From Pseudidiomarina homiensis (GTDB lineage Bacteria; Pseudomonadota; Gammaproteobacteria; Enterobacterales; Alteromonadaceae), in the NCBI RefSeq assembly GCF_003987225.1, contig NZ_PIPX01000001.1:1836390-1900389 (forward strand): DNA of 64,000 nucleotides, written 5' to 3'. Each line of letters opens with the position of its first letter. The first letter of the stretch is position 1. This document shows, in pieces, positions 26,252 through 35,733 of this stretch. A model generated the notes under the pieces. The model worked only from the letters and a program-made list of their open reading frames with translations, was not told the origin of the DNA and made no database searches. The position numbers were made by a program, and so were the translations under genes.

Positions 26252-26586
26252 GCCAACTGCCAGCCTGTCCGAAGTGCGATTCGCCTTATACCTACGAAGA
26301 TGGTCCAATGCTGGTCTGCCCCGAGTGCGCGCATGAATGGTCCGCCACCGAACCGACAGCACCAGCACAAAAGGTTTATCGTGACGCCAACGGTAATGAA
26401 CTGGTTGATGGTGATACCGTCACGGTCATCAAGGACTTAAAGGTGAAAGGCTCATCGCTGGTGGTGAAAGTCGGTACCAAAGTCAAAAACATTCGCCTTA
26501 CTGACGAAGGTGACCATGATATCGACTGTAAAATCGATGGCATAGGCCCAATGAAACTCAAAACCGAGTTTGTGAAGAAAGCCTAA
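26248..26586 (+). CDS. yjdM: YjdM/PhnA-family zinc-ribbon protein
   Basis: 112 residues starting with GTG that overlaps the previous stop (GTGA). N-terminal zinc ribbon [26 protein letters not shown] and a C-terminal KOW/SH3-like domain ([40 protein letters not shown]). This is the PhnA/YjdM family. The name suggested phosphonate use but the family role is not settled. It is convergent with chaC, with a 4-base stop overlap. Confidence 0.92.
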   Translation: MSQLPACPKCDSPYTYEDGPMLVCPECAHEWSATEPTAPAQKVYRDANGNELVDGDTVTVIKDLKVKGSSLVVKVGTKVKNIRLTDEGDHDIDCKIDGIGPMKLKTEFVKKA

Positions 26587-27158
26587 CCTTGCTGCAGTAG
26601 CTTTTTTAATTCCGCTTCAATGGTGAACACGTGTTCGTCGTGTTCGCCCAACGCTCTTAAAGCATCGGCAAGTTTCAGCAAATACTCACTGTTTGGTCCA
26701 CTTGGCCCCGCCGAGTTGGCAATCTGTGTGGCAATTTCAGCTTCGCTTGCTGGGCCTAAGTACGCCGCGTTATCAGGTCCTGCAACGTACACTAAGCCCT
26801 CTACGGTGGCGGGTTCATCAAGCCATGCAAAGGTCGTGAAAAAACGTAGATAACCATTCTTTTCACGATGATCAAGGTGGGCGAATACGTCAGGGGTAAC
26901 TTCGTAAGCCATTCCCGCACATCGTGCCTCGGGAACTTCAATGAGGGTTGCCACACGCCCCGGAGCTTCGGGCGTACCTCGATGATCATGGGAGCCTTGC
27001 CAGAAACGTCGTTGCCAGCCGTGAATAACCGCAGGATGGCGTTGTAGATAGGGAAAGTCGGCCTTGTAAATCAAAGAACCATAGCCAAACAACCAAACGC
27101 TTTCGAGGTGGTCAAGAGGCTGTTGCTGCTGATTAATAGCGATAGTGTTGTGCGACAT
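26583..27158 (-). CDS. chaC: ChaC-like gamma-glutamylcyclotransferase
   Basis: 191 residues. The [14 protein letters not shown] start is the ChaC substrate-binding loop, followed by [24 protein letters not shown]. The catalytic acid lies in the region around [20 protein letters not shown]. ChaC enzymes cleave glutathione to 5-oxoproline and Cys-Gly. The N-terminus carries an additional ~20 residues rich in Gln ([14 protein letters not shown]). It is divergent from the large EAL gene. It may be linked to the other thiol-redox genes, though only by theme. Confidence 0.88.
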   Translation of the reverse strand: MSHNTIAINQQQQPLDHLESVWLFGYGSLIYKADFPYLQRHPAVIHGWQRRFWQGSHDHRGTPEAPGRVATLIEVPEARCAGMAYEVTPDVFAHLDHREKNGYLRFFTTFAWLDEPATVEGLVYVAGPDNAAYLGPASEAEIATQIANSAGPSGPNSEYLLKLADALRALGEHDEHVFTIEAELKKLLQQG

Positions 27159-27312
27159 GGCGGACTCTTTACCTGCGACGAAGGAGAAAGTCAGTCTAAC
27201 AAAACGCTTCGGCAGTTGCGAAAATACGCTCGCTAAGCACGTAATACTTGGGCAGAAAGCAGCTTTATCTGCTATAGATAAAAGTAACTTCTATCGAGGA
27301 AACAAAATCTTC

Positions 27313-29895
27313 ATGCCGCTTGTTGTTCGGCCCTATCTAGCGCCACTCTTACTTGCCGCTTTCGCCTTTTTTGCTGTGTCGCCTGTGGCAGCACAGCAAG
27401 TACTTCGTGTCGGTGCCTATGAAAACCCACCCAAGGTAACTATCGACGAAGATGGAAAACTTTCTGGCGTTTTCGGCGAAATTCTCTATGAAATTGCTGA
27501 TCGTGAAGATTGGCAAATCGAGATTGTTCCGTGTTCGTGGTCGCAATGTTTGCAGTTTCTGGCGGCGGGCGAGATCGACCTTATGCCGGATGTTGCGATT
27601 ACCGATATCCGTGACGAAACTTTCCTGTTTCATGAAATTCCTGTTCTACACAGTTGGTCGCAACTCTATGCCCAGTCCAGCGGAACGGTTACCAGTTTAA
27701 TAGAACTGGATGGCATGCGAGTTGCGGTATTACGTGACTCAGTACAAAGCCAATACTTGCAGAACTTAGTACGTAATTTTGGTATTAATGTACGGTTTGT
27801 TCCGGTCGGTTCGTTCGATGAAGGATTTGCCGCGGTGCTGGCGGACCGTGTTGATCTTGTCGCGGTGAATCATCTGTATGGTGATCAGCGTGCGCGTGAA
27901 CTTGGTATGAAAGCAACGCCGGTGATGTTTCAGCCAAGCCGTTTATTCTTCGCCACTGCGCCGAAGGCTGAGCTGCGGCCGGTGTTAAATAGCGTCGACC
28001 GTTGGTTGGCAACGTGGCGTGCTGATACCAATTCGCCTTATCACACGATGATGCAAAAGTGGGGTGTCTATGCCCCTGCTGAAGTGTCTCCTCTCGCACC
28101 ATGGTTGCTCCCTGGACTAGTAGGGTTACTCGCTTTCGCAATTCTGGTGGTTGCGTTTCTACGCCATCAAGTGGTCCGCAAGTCGCGTGCATTACTTGAA
28201 ACCGAGCAACGCTCTAATGTGATTTTAAACTCGGTCGAAGCCTACATTTTCGTAAAGGACGCCCAGTTAAAGTACCGTTACGCCAACAAGCGCGTTTGCG
28301 AACTGCTGGGCGAAACGGAAGAATCGATTATCGGCAAGTCAGACTTCGATCTGTTCGACGAGGTTACCGCAGAATACCTACGTGACAATGACTTAAGAGT
28401 TATCGAGTATGGTGAGCGGCTAGTCGATGAGGAACACAACACGACCCGTGAAGGTGATACTCGGCAGTTTTTGTCGGTGAAGATCCCACTGCGGGACGCC
28501 AACGAAAACATTTATGCGCTCTGCGGTATTTCGACCGACATTACCGAGCATGTACGTATTCAAGAACAGCTTAATCAACTGGCATATTACGATGGTATTA
28601 CGGGTTTAGCGAATCGTAAGTTACTTATTCAGCAATTGGATCATGCCTTGGCGAGTTACCGTCGAACCGGTTTCGAAGGTGCAGTGTTAGCGGTCGATTT
28701 GATCGACTTTACGCTGGTCAATGACAGCATGGGTCACCCTGTTGGAGACCGGCTGCTGCGAGCTGTTGCTGAACGCCTAGAGCGAAGTATTGAAGATACC
28801 GATTTTGCGGCGCGCTTGGGATCCGATGACTTCGTGGTCGTGCTCGAAGACTTGGGCCCGGACCGCAATGAAGCGATTCTAACTGCCCGGCGTTTGGCAA
28901 ATGAATTGGTGGAAGCAATCCAAGAACCAATAGATTTAGGGGTACGTAGCCACACCACGGCGGCCTGTATCGGCATAAGTATGTTCTCTGATAGCAATGG
29001 TGGTGCCGCTGAAACCATAAAGAATGCTGATCTCGCATTAAGTGAAGCGAAGCGTTTAGGTACGGGCTCCATTCGATTATTCAATCCGGAAATGCAGCAG
29101 TCAATTAATCGGCGACTGCATTTGGAGACGGCATTGCGGCGCGCCATCGACGAGCGTCAATTGGAGCTTTATTTACAGCCCCAGGTGAATAATGAAGGCA
29201 GCGTGACGGGCGGTGAACTGTTGCTGCGCTGGCAAGATGAAGAGTTCGGTCAAGTGCCGCCTAGTGAGTTTATACCGGTAGCTGAAAGCAGTGGCTTGAT
29301 TGTTCCGCTAGGGAACTGGGTGATTGAACAAGCCTGTGTGCTGTTGCAACAGTGGGCAAATGATACCAAGCTGTGTGACTTACAATTAGCTATCAATATT
29401 AGCCCCAAACAGTTTCGGCAAGCGGCATTTGTCGACTACGTGGCATCTTGCTTACAGCGTTATCAGGTTCCTGCCGGCCGTTTGGAGCTTGAGATCACCG
29501 AAAATATGTTGATTGACAATGTCGAGCTGACAATTGAGCGGATGTCGAAACTAGGTCGCTTAGGCGTGCGCTTTTCGCTCGATGACTTTGGTACCGGCTA
29601 TGCGTCATTGGCGTATTTGAAGCGTCTACCTATCTACCAGTTGAAGATCGATCAATCGTTTGTACGCGATGTACTGACCGATGTGAATGATGCGGTGATT
29701 GTCGAAACTATTGTTGGTTTGGGTGAAAGTTTAGGCTTAGAAGTGGTCGCGGAAGGCGTTGAAACTGACAGCCAAGCTGATGCGTTGCGTCAACTAGGCT
29801 GTCGAAAATTCCAAGGTTTCTTATATGGGCGCCCGCAACCCGCAACGCATTGGGTGGAGCGCTTTAAGCAGTCGTTGGCGATTTCTGACGTTTAA
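27313..29895 (+). CDS. SBP_bac_3 - PAS - GGDEF - EAL c-di-GMP signalling protein
   Basis: 860 residues from ATG 27313, the first start that gives a signal peptide (MPLVVRPYLAPLLLAAFAFF...AAQ). The upstream frame would overlap chaC. Parts in order: a periplasmic amino-acid-binding-like domain (about 30-260, VLRVGAYENPPKVTI), a membrane helix (about 275-295), a PAS domain, a GGDEF domain whose signature is GSDDF (ARLGSDDFVVVLED), and an EAL domain with GGELLLRW, EITENML, SLDDFGTGYASL and KIDQSFV. GSDDF departs from GGDEF, so cyclase activity is doubtful. The EAL catalytic residues look retained. A ligand sensor controlling c-di-GMP is likely. Confidence 0.9.
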   Translation: MPLVVRPYLAPLLLAAFAFFAVSPVAAQQVLRVGAYENPPKVTIDEDGKLSGVFGEILYEIADREDWQIEIVPCSWSQCLQFLAAGEIDLMPDVAITDIRDETFLFHEIPVLHSWSQLYAQSSGTVTSLIELDGMRVAVLRDSVQSQYLQNLVRNFGINVRFVPVGSFDEGFAAVLADRVDLVAVNHLYGDQRARELGMKATPVMFQPSRLFFATAPKAELRPVLNSVDRWLATWRADTNSPYHTMMQKWGVYAPAEVSPLAPWLLPGLVGLLAFAILVVAFLRHQVVRKSRALLETEQRSNVILNSVEAYIFVKDAQLKYRYANKRVCELLGETEESIIGKSDFDLFDEVTAEYLRDNDLRVIEYGERLVDEEHNTTREGDTRQFLSVKIPLRDANENIYALCGISTDITEHVRIQEQLNQLAYYDGITGLANRKLLIQQLDHALASYRRTGFEGAVLAVDLIDFTLVNDSMGHPVGDRLLRAVAERLERSIEDTDFAARLGSDDFVVVLEDLGPDRNEAILTARRLANELVEAIQEPIDLGVRSHTTAACIGISMFSDSNGGAAETIKNADLALSEAKRLGTGSIRLFNPEMQQSINRRLHLETALRRAIDERQLELYLQPQVNNEGSVTGGELLLRWQDEEFGQVPPSEFIPVAESSGLIVPLGNWVIEQACVLLQQWANDTKLCDLQLAINISPKQFRQAAFVDYVASCLQRYQVPAGRLELEITENMLIDNVELTIERMSKLGRLGVRFSLDDFGTGYASLAYLKRLPIYQLKIDQSFVRDVLTDVNDAVIVETIVGLGESLGLEVVAEGVETDSQADALRQLGCRKFQGFLYGRPQPATHWVERFKQSLAISDV

Positions 29896-30896
29896 CGAAT
29901 AGCCGGTACGCTTGTCGATAGACGTTGCGGCAACGCTTTCACCAATGAACTGCGTAATGGATGCCAAAACACGGCAAGTAATAACAGTCCGCTGCCGACC
30001 ACTAAGCCAATTAATGCCGTACTCACTGAGACGAGGCCATAGCTGTTGAGCAGTGCACTGAAGACATAAATGACGTACGACAATGCCGATACCATCAGGG
30101 CGCGGCGATCAATGACCAAGGATACGCCCGCTAGCACCAAATAAACCAAAATAGTCAGCAAGGCTTGCGCTAAACCGACATTCATATCGTTGCCGGCAAG
30201 GGTGACGAAAATCGGATGGACGAGGAGTGGCGCGGCAAGTAAGTGCAACCAAAAAGCCACATCAGCTCGGCGAGTTTGGCGTTCCAAGTCACTACGGTCC
30301 CAGTACAAGGCTAACGAAAACACTGCGAGTCCCGCGACAAACAAAATGACTTTGAGTAACTCGTCAGAAAAGGCAAAAGCCCAAGCTAATAACGAAACGA
30401 TCAAGCCTACGGTGGTCGCCGCACCTGCAGCGAGCGTAATGGGCACACGAAAACGAAACCAGTGAGCACAAGCGACGATCGTGGTGGGTAAGAAGGCTAA
30501 CAAGGGCACCACAGGAGACTCCTGCCAGATGTCCATCAAACTAATGAAGACCCCAGCAAAAACACCGGCAAGACAGGCAAATAATAAAACGATCGAAGGT
30601 AGTGCCATCCGTCGTTTGCGGGTGAAGTATTCAGCGAGAAGCCAACTAGCGATAGCAACGGCACCGCCGCCTAACCATGGTGCGACAAGATTACCCAACG
30701 TCCATAAAGCGGCAAGCGCTAACACTGCAGCAATGACTACAAAAATATCGTTGAAACCGCTAACTAAACGAAAATGTTCTTCGTCTTGAAAATGTGTGGC
30801 GCGTTGGCGTTCTACGTAATCACGTAGAGCGTTGGCGTCCTTGTCGCTAATCACGCCCGCAGCAACGGCGGAGCGTAAATCGTCATCACTGTACAT
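29892..30896 (-). CDS. DUF2157-like multi-pass membrane protein
   Basis: 334 residues from ATG 30896, behind GAGG; upstream in-frame codons lack a ribosome site. An N-terminal soluble segment (YSDDDLRSAVAAGVISDKDANALRDYVERQR) looks like a helical DUF2157-type lead, then about ten hydrophobic helices. Function unknown. It is convergent with the EAL gene (TTAA stop overlap) and lies downstream of the PH-domain genes. Confidence 0.72.
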   Translation of the reverse strand: MYSDDDLRSAVAAGVISDKDANALRDYVERQRATHFQDEEHFRLVSGFNDIFVVIAAVLALAALWTLGNLVAPWLGGGAVAIASWLLAEYFTRKRRMALPSIVLLFACLAGVFAGVFISLMDIWQESPVVPLLAFLPTTIVACAHWFRFRVPITLAAGAATTVGLIVSLLAWAFAFSDELLKVILFVAGLAVFSLALYWDRSDLERQTRRADVAFWLHLLAAPLLVHPIFVTLAGNDMNVGLAQALLTILVYLVLAGVSLVIDRRALMVSALSYVIYVFSALLNSYGLVSVSTALIGLVVGSGLLLLAVFWHPLRSSLVKALPQRLSTSVPAIR

Positions 30897-30998
30897 GATG
30901 TATTTCCTCTGTTTGGGTCTGTTGCTAAACATTCACCTCTTTTAGATTGGCAAAAAAATGACCAATTGGCGAGTGTGAAGCGTTACAAACTGTGTCTA

Positions 30999-32513
30999 CT
31001 ACATCCAGCGTCGGTGGTTGCGGGCAATTTCTTGTGTCCATTCTTCTTGCAGTCGAAGCGCTTCGTCGCGGGCTAAGAACTCAATGGACTCAGAACCGGC
31101 AGCGGTATGAAGTACGAGATGCGAAAAACCAAGCAAACGTAGCCACGGGCCCTGTTCAACATCGATTTGTTGTACTTTGTGGCGCGGGTACCAGTTTTCA
31201 TTACGGCTAAAAATACCGCGGCGCACCACGAACCACTGTTCTTTTGGTTGTGTGTCACTGGTGACAAAACTATAGCCATAGTTGCGCCAGCGCAAAACCA
31301 CCAGCGTTTGTAACAGTAACCAACCGAGCGCTGTTAGCACTAACCCTAGAACCCCGCTTTCTAGGGCGAAAAAGAGCACTCCGGCGGCGACCGGTGCAAG
31401 CACCCCCAGCCACACGCTGGGCCCGAGTAAGGCCAAGTTGGACAGGCGTTGCCAATTTACTTGGGCGCTGTCGGGTAGGCGCAGCAGAAGGCGAAAGCGC
31501 GCTAAAAAGTCAGCGTCAACCACTGGCAAAATAAACTGTTGCCCGCCTTGTTGTGCACCGCCTTGTGCTTGTCGCGGTTGTAATTGGCTTACCCGAACGA
31601 CACTACGCTTTAACAAGCGAGCACGTAAATTACGGCGCAAATACACTGCTTGCAACTTGGGATAGCGGAAACTTAGGGTACGGATGGACAGCGCTCCGGA
31701 TTTCGCCTGAAACCGCTCGCCACGAATGCTGAGCTTTAGATCATGATAGGTAATCAAGCTGACGATAATCGCCAGCAAAAACAATACCGCTAAGCCAGCG
31801 ACGACCGCTCCACTGACGAGTAGCCAGGCATTGTCGTCATTAAGCCAAGAGACATTTGCTTGCACCCATGGCACGACGTAGTCTTCGAGTAAGTCTAATT
31901 GGCTAATGGGGTAAATCAAAACCGCGAGTAACACGAAGAGTTTATTGTCAATAATCCCCGCACGAATGATTTCACTCACCGGAAAATGTTGTTCAACGTC
32001 GGCTTCGTCATATGGCGCAGTAGTGCTGCTTGCAGTGTTTGTGCTTTGGGGAGCATCTTGGGCTTCCAGCATACGTTGGCGAAGCTCTTGCGCCAGTGGC
32101 ATAGTTAGCCCTGGGATCATGACTTCCTTGCCTGCGGAGCCGGCGCTATCAACACTTAAGATGGTCAGTTTAAAGGGACGAAAGTACCATGCTTCATGGA
32201 TTTCAGCCTGCTGAATTCGCTCGTACTTCAGCGTTAAATGCTGGCGGTTGAACAAGCCTGATCGAATATGGACTGCGTCATCGGCAATCGCATACAAAAA
32301 GAACCGTTGTTGTAAAACCGCATTGATTATAGTGAAAACAAGGTAGCCGCCAGCAAGAGCAAACGGGAGCCAAACAGCATTCTTACCCGCAACAAAAACG
32401 GCCGCCAATACCGGAATCAAGTTCGAAATATTGGTGACGAACTGTTTAAGCTGTTTGAGTAAAAAGAATGCAATGGTGATCAGCGGCGTGCGTTGCCAAG
32501 CAAGTTCACTCAT
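30999..32513 (-). CDS. Bacterial PH-domain membrane protein, YdbT-like
   Basis: 504 residues. Repeated bPH2 domains are visible (FFLYAIADDAVHIRSGLFNRQHLTLKYERIQQAEI; QPKEQWFVVRRGIFSRNENWYPRHKVQQIDVEQGPW), separated by membrane helices. This is the layout of E. coli YdbT (about 490 residues). The YdbS-like gene upstream overlaps by 8 bases, as in other bacteria. The family is thought to work at the membrane but has no settled role. Confidence 0.85.
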   Translation of the reverse strand: MSELAWQRTPLITIAFFLLKQLKQFVTNISNLIPVLAAVFVAGKNAVWLPFALAGGYLVFTIINAVLQQRFFLYAIADDAVHIRSGLFNRQHLTLKYERIQQAEIHEAWYFRPFKLTILSVDSAGSAGKEVMIPGLTMPLAQELRQRMLEAQDAPQSTNTASSTTAPYDEADVEQHFPVSEIIRAGIIDNKLFVLLAVLIYPISQLDLLEDYVVPWVQANVSWLNDDNAWLLVSGAVVAGLAVLFLLAIIVSLITYHDLKLSIRGERFQAKSGALSIRTLSFRYPKLQAVYLRRNLRARLLKRSVVRVSQLQPRQAQGGAQQGGQQFILPVVDADFLARFRLLLRLPDSAQVNWQRLSNLALLGPSVWLGVLAPVAAGVLFFALESGVLGLVLTALGWLLLQTLVVLRWRNYGYSFVTSDTQPKEQWFVVRRGIFSRNENWYPRHKVQQIDVEQGPWLRLLGFSHLVLHTAAGSESIEFLARDEALRLQEEWTQEIARNHRRWM

Positions 32514-33003
32514 TGTTGCTTTCTTCCTGCTCAGGTTCGTTAGCGATGGTGGTCAACAACTCGGTTTTGAGTTGCAACGCATATTCGGGAGCCAAACCCG
32601 GAATGGTCAAATCTGCGCCACCGCTACCCGCGGTATACATGGCCAGGCGAGCAATGCCGAACAGTCGCTCTAAAAACGATTGCTTGAATTCAACATGCTG
32701 GATGCGATTCAAAGGTACCGCGCGGATTTTGCGAAACAGCGCGCCGCGTTTCAAGTGCATACCTTCAGGGCTGCGCGCATAAGCGGTGAAGAGGAAACGT
32801 CGCGAGGCAAAGAATACGCTGAAGAACAAAGTGAGCACGGCCCATATCGCTCCTGCCCACCAAAGCGGGAATACATCAGCTGGGTAAATGCCAGTAAAAA
32901 AGGCGCCAGCAACCATACCAGCCAAGATGAGCATCGACAGTAATGAACGCACTTGTAAGTAAGAGCGGTAACTCGGTTCGGGGGCTACCCAGGCAATGCT
33001 CAT
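32506..33003 (-). CDS. Bacterial PH-domain membrane protein, YdbS-like
   Basis: 165 residues: two membrane helices (about 20-70) and one bPH2 domain (KRGALFRKIRAVPLNRIQHVEFKQSFLERLFGIARLAMYTAG), the YdbS layout. It is translated immediately ahead of the YdbT-like gene (8-base overlap), so the pair forms one unit. GATCTGATC-rich leader; no obvious regulatory site. Confidence 0.85.
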   Translation of the reverse strand: MSIAWVAPEPSYRSYLQVRSLLSMLILAGMVAGAFFTGIYPADVFPLWWAGAIWAVLTLFFSVFFASRRFLFTAYARSPEGMHLKRGALFRKIRAVPLNRIQHVEFKQSFLERLFGIARLAMYTAGSGGADLTIPGLAPEYALQLKTELLTTIANEPEQEESNNE

Positions 33004-33082
33004 GTGATCAGATCCTTGCTTGAAATCGTAATAAGAAACCCCATTTAACTAGATACACTCGCAAAAATACAGGAGTAAGCCC

Positions 33083-33763
33083 ATGAAAATTTTAATGGTT
33101 CTGACCTCGCACGATAAACTCGGAGACAGCGGGCACAAAACCGGCTTCTGGGCAGAGGAGTTTGCGGCCCCTTTTTATGCATTTAAAGATGCTGGTGCTG
33201 AGATCACTTTGGCGTCACCGTTGGGCGGTCAGCCTCCTATCGATCCGAATAGTCAGCAAGAAGATGCGCAAACGCCAGCGACCGTGCGTTTATTTGAAGA
33301 TGAAGCGGTGATGGACCAACTGGCGACGACATTGAAACTCAATGAGGTTAACGCTGACGATTTTGATGCGGTCTTCTATCCTGGCGGTCACGGTCCTTTG
33401 TGGGACTTGGTAAACAACGAAGTATCCTTGCAACTGATTGAAAAGTTCTGGCGCCAAGGTAAACCCGTTGCTGCGGTATGTCATGCGCCTGCAGTATTAG
33501 TGAACGCCAAAGATCAACAAGGCCAGACATTAGTGAAAGGCAAGAAAGTAAGTGGCTTCACCAACAGCGAAGAGGCTGGTGTAGGGTTAACTGAAGTTGT
33601 GCCATTCTTACTCGAAGATAAACTCATTGAGCTGGGCGCCAACTATCAAAAAACTGAAGATTGGGCACCTCTCGCGGTGGTCGATGGTAATTTGATTACC
33701 GGCCAGAACCCAGCAAGTTCAGAGGCAGTTGCGCGGGAGTTGATTCAACGTTTAAGTTCGTAA
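33083..33763 (+). CDS. DJ-1/PfpI-family glyoxalase III-like protein
   Basis: 226 residues. The nucleophile elbow is VAAVCHAPAVLVN with Cys133 and His134, and the acid neighbour is in YPGGHGPLWDL (Gly-Gly-His-Gly). The N-terminus ILMVLTSHDKLGDSGHKTGFWAEE matches the HchA-like class that detoxifies methylglyoxal to lactate. AGGAG precedes the start. Ends at a strong bidirectional terminator shared with the DUF4168 gene. Confidence 0.9.
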   Translation: MKILMVLTSHDKLGDSGHKTGFWAEEFAAPFYAFKDAGAEITLASPLGGQPPIDPNSQQEDAQTPATVRLFEDEAVMDQLATTLKLNEVNADDFDAVFYPGGHGPLWDLVNNEVSLQLIEKFWRQGKPVAAVCHAPAVLVNAKDQQGQTLVKGKKVSGFTNSEEAGVGLTEVVPFLLEDKLIELGANYQKTEDWAPLAVVDGNLITGQNPASSEAVARELIQRLSS

Positions 33764-33785
33764 CGACCTTGCTTGAGTAAACAAG

Positions 33786-33825
33786 AAAAAAGCCAGCCTC
33801 GTCACAAGGCTGGCTTTCTTTTTTC
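33786..33825. terminator. Bidirectional terminator between DJ-1 and DUF4168 genes
   Basis: Stem AGCCAGCCT / AGGCTGGCT flanked by A-rich and T-rich tracts on both sides, with a 7-base loop, in the gap between the two convergent genes. Confidence 0.9.
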
Positions 33826-33853
33826 TGCAAGTGTTGCGCGAAATAAAAACGAC

Positions 33854-34240
33854 TTATTCAGTCATTTCTTGCAAACGCTGTTGCAATTCAGGATCTTGCT
33901 GAACCCGTTGAATCACCGCGTTGTACTCGTCAGGTGACAAGCCAGCATCGTTTACAGCAGCCAACATCTCTTCCTGCGCTTTCTGCTGAATCGCTTGCGC
34001 TTCTTCGGCATTCTCAGCATTTTGGAATTGGTCAGAGTACTTTTGGCTCACTTTTTGTACATCACTCATGGCAACAACAAACTTCTCTAACAATGCATCA
34101 GTGATCTCAACTTGCGGTTGCTGCTGTTGCATTGCTTGACCTTGAGCGGCTTGCTGAGCAACGGGAGCTGCCGTCGCAGCGGTCGTAGCAAAAGCGGCAA
34201 AAACGGCTGCGGCGATAACGGTTGGTACTTGTAGTTTCAT
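33854..34240 (-). CDS. DUF4168 secreted protein
   Basis: 128 residues with a signal peptide (MKLQVPTVIAAAVFAAFATTAATAA). Mature part is Gln-rich then helical (EITDALLEKFVVAMSDVQKV, and DAGLSPDEYNAVIQRVQQDP at the end), which is the DUF4168 pattern. Function in the family is unknown; envelope-linked by the signal. AAAGGAG precedes the start. Confidence 0.85.
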   Translation of the reverse strand: MKLQVPTVIAAAVFAAFATTAATAAPVAQQAAQGQAMQQQQPQVEITDALLEKFVVAMSDVQKVSQKYSDQFQNAENAEEAQAIQQKAQEEMLAAVNDAGLSPDEYNAVIQRVQQDPELQQRLQEMTE

Positions 34241-34389
34241 AGTCTGAACTCCTTTGTCGGTTCAATAGTTTATGTTCACGTAATTTACGTTCATTAATAA
34301 CTAAGCAATGCCCGTGCCAACTTTTTACATCGTGATAATCAATAAGTTAGGTTTGAAGGTGAAAAAATAGACGCACGAGTGTATACTTT

Positions 34390-34400
34390 TGTCAGTGACA
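34390..34400. promoter_or_regulatory. Inverted repeat just upstream of the sensor kinase gene
   Basis: TGTCA-G-TGACA is a perfect inverted repeat, 15 bases before the GTG start of the kinase gene. It could be a binding site for a regulator. Seen in sequence; function is speculative. Confidence 0.3.
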
Positions 34401-34414
34401 TTTTTGAGGTGCGT

Positions 34415-35722
34415 GTGACAAAAAGATACAGTTTTCGACTGCAGCAGATCGCGACGCGTTGGCAACGGGTGTTCCTGTTCTACTTGGTCCTTCCGCTTTT
34501 TGCCTTGTCCGGGTTGGCTATCAATATTGCTTTAGAACAGGCTCGTGAATTTCAAGACGAACGTTTGCGGGATGATATTGAGCTTTTAGGGCGAGCTATC
34601 CGACTACCGATAAGTGATGCCTTGATGAATAACGACATCGCTCGTGTCCAAGCACAACTTGATGCAGTGTTTGCGATTGGTCGCGTTTATGGTGCTTCGG
34701 TTTATGACACTAATGGCGAGTTAGTGGCGTCAGCTGGTGTGACCGAGCGCGACTTGTCTGAAAGTGTGTTGGCCGAGCAGCTGATTCTTACTGGCGAACA
34801 GCAAGACAGTTATCGTGAAGTGGCAGGCCGAGATGTCTATTCGCAATTTATTCCCGTACATGATCGAGCTGAACGCCTTATTGGCTTTATGCAGTTAAAC
34901 CGTCGTGCTGAAGACTTTGATCGTAGTTTTAAGCAATTGGAAAACATTGCTTGGTTAGCGTGGGGTGTGGTGGCCTTAGCCTTGCTGACGATTTTAACCG
35001 TTGGTTATTTTTTAACGCGACGACAGCAGCAACAGGAGCTTGACCAGCGTTTACGCGAACATGAAAAGATGGCAGCGATTGGTCAACTCGCACGTGGTGT
35101 AGCGCACGAATTGGGTGCTCCATTAACGGTAATTGCTGGGCGCGCGAAGCGCTTATTGCAGCGTCATGCTGACGCGGATAGTCAACGTCAATTGGTGGCA
35201 ATTCGTGGCCAAGTAGAGCGCCTTACTGATCTTGTGCAACAGTTGCTGGATTTCAGTCGTACCCCAGTAAGTGCGCGCAAACGTCATCATCTAAGTGATG
35301 TGGTAGCAAATGCACAGCAAGCCATTTTACATGAGCAAACTGAGCAAGGACCGCAGATTGTCATTGCTGAGATTGACCCTGCCATCACATTACAGTGTGA
35401 TGCGGCACGCATGGAGCTCGCCTTAGTGAATGTATTGCGTAATGCCGCACAAGCAGCCCACAGTGAAGTGCGGGTAAGTTGTGAACAGAGCGCTGACGCC
35501 ATTGTGATCAGTATCACTGATGATGGCGAAGGCCTACCGACGAATTCCACCATGGAGCAGCTGATAGAACCGTTTTCGACGACCAAGCCTATTGGTGAAG
35601 GCACCGGCTTAGGTTTAGCTATTGTCGCACATATCGTCCATGCCCATGGTGGACGTTTCACGTTGCGAAACCGTGCCGCTGGTGGTTGTGAAGCGCGGCT
35701 CATATTTACGCAGGCCGGCTAG
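34415..35722 (+). CDS. Two-component sensor histidine kinase (NtrB-type partner)
   Basis: 435 residues from a GTG at 34415 with GAGGT four bases upstream (a GTG at 34379 lacks a ribosome site). Two membrane helices (about 18-40 and 182-205) flank a ~140-residue periplasmic sensor domain (IARVQAQLDAVFAIGRVYGASVYDTNGELVASAG). HisKA motif is RGVAHELGAPL, then DLVQQLLDFSR, followed by HATPase_c (NVLRNAAQAA, DDGEGLP, GEGTGLGLAIVAHI). It is adjacent to the sigma54-type regulator gene and should phosphorylate it. Signal unknown. Confidence 0.9.
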   Translation: MTKRYSFRLQQIATRWQRVFLFYLVLPLFALSGLAINIALEQAREFQDERLRDDIELLGRAIRLPISDALMNNDIARVQAQLDAVFAIGRVYGASVYDTNGELVASAGVTERDLSESVLAEQLILTGEQQDSYREVAGRDVYSQFIPVHDRAERLIGFMQLNRRAEDFDRSFKQLENIAWLAWGVVALALLTILTVGYFLTRRQQQQELDQRLREHEKMAAIGQLARGVAHELGAPLTVIAGRAKRLLQRHADADSQRQLVAIRGQVERLTDLVQQLLDFSRTPVSARKRHHLSDVVANAQQAILHEQTEQGPQIVIAEIDPAITLQCDAARMELALVNVLRNAAQAAHSEVRVSCEQSADAIVISITDDGEGLPTNSTMEQLIEPFSTTKPIGEGTGLGLAIVAHIVHAHGGRFTLRNRAAGGCEARLIFTQAG

Positions 35723-35733
35723 CAGGGGGAGCG

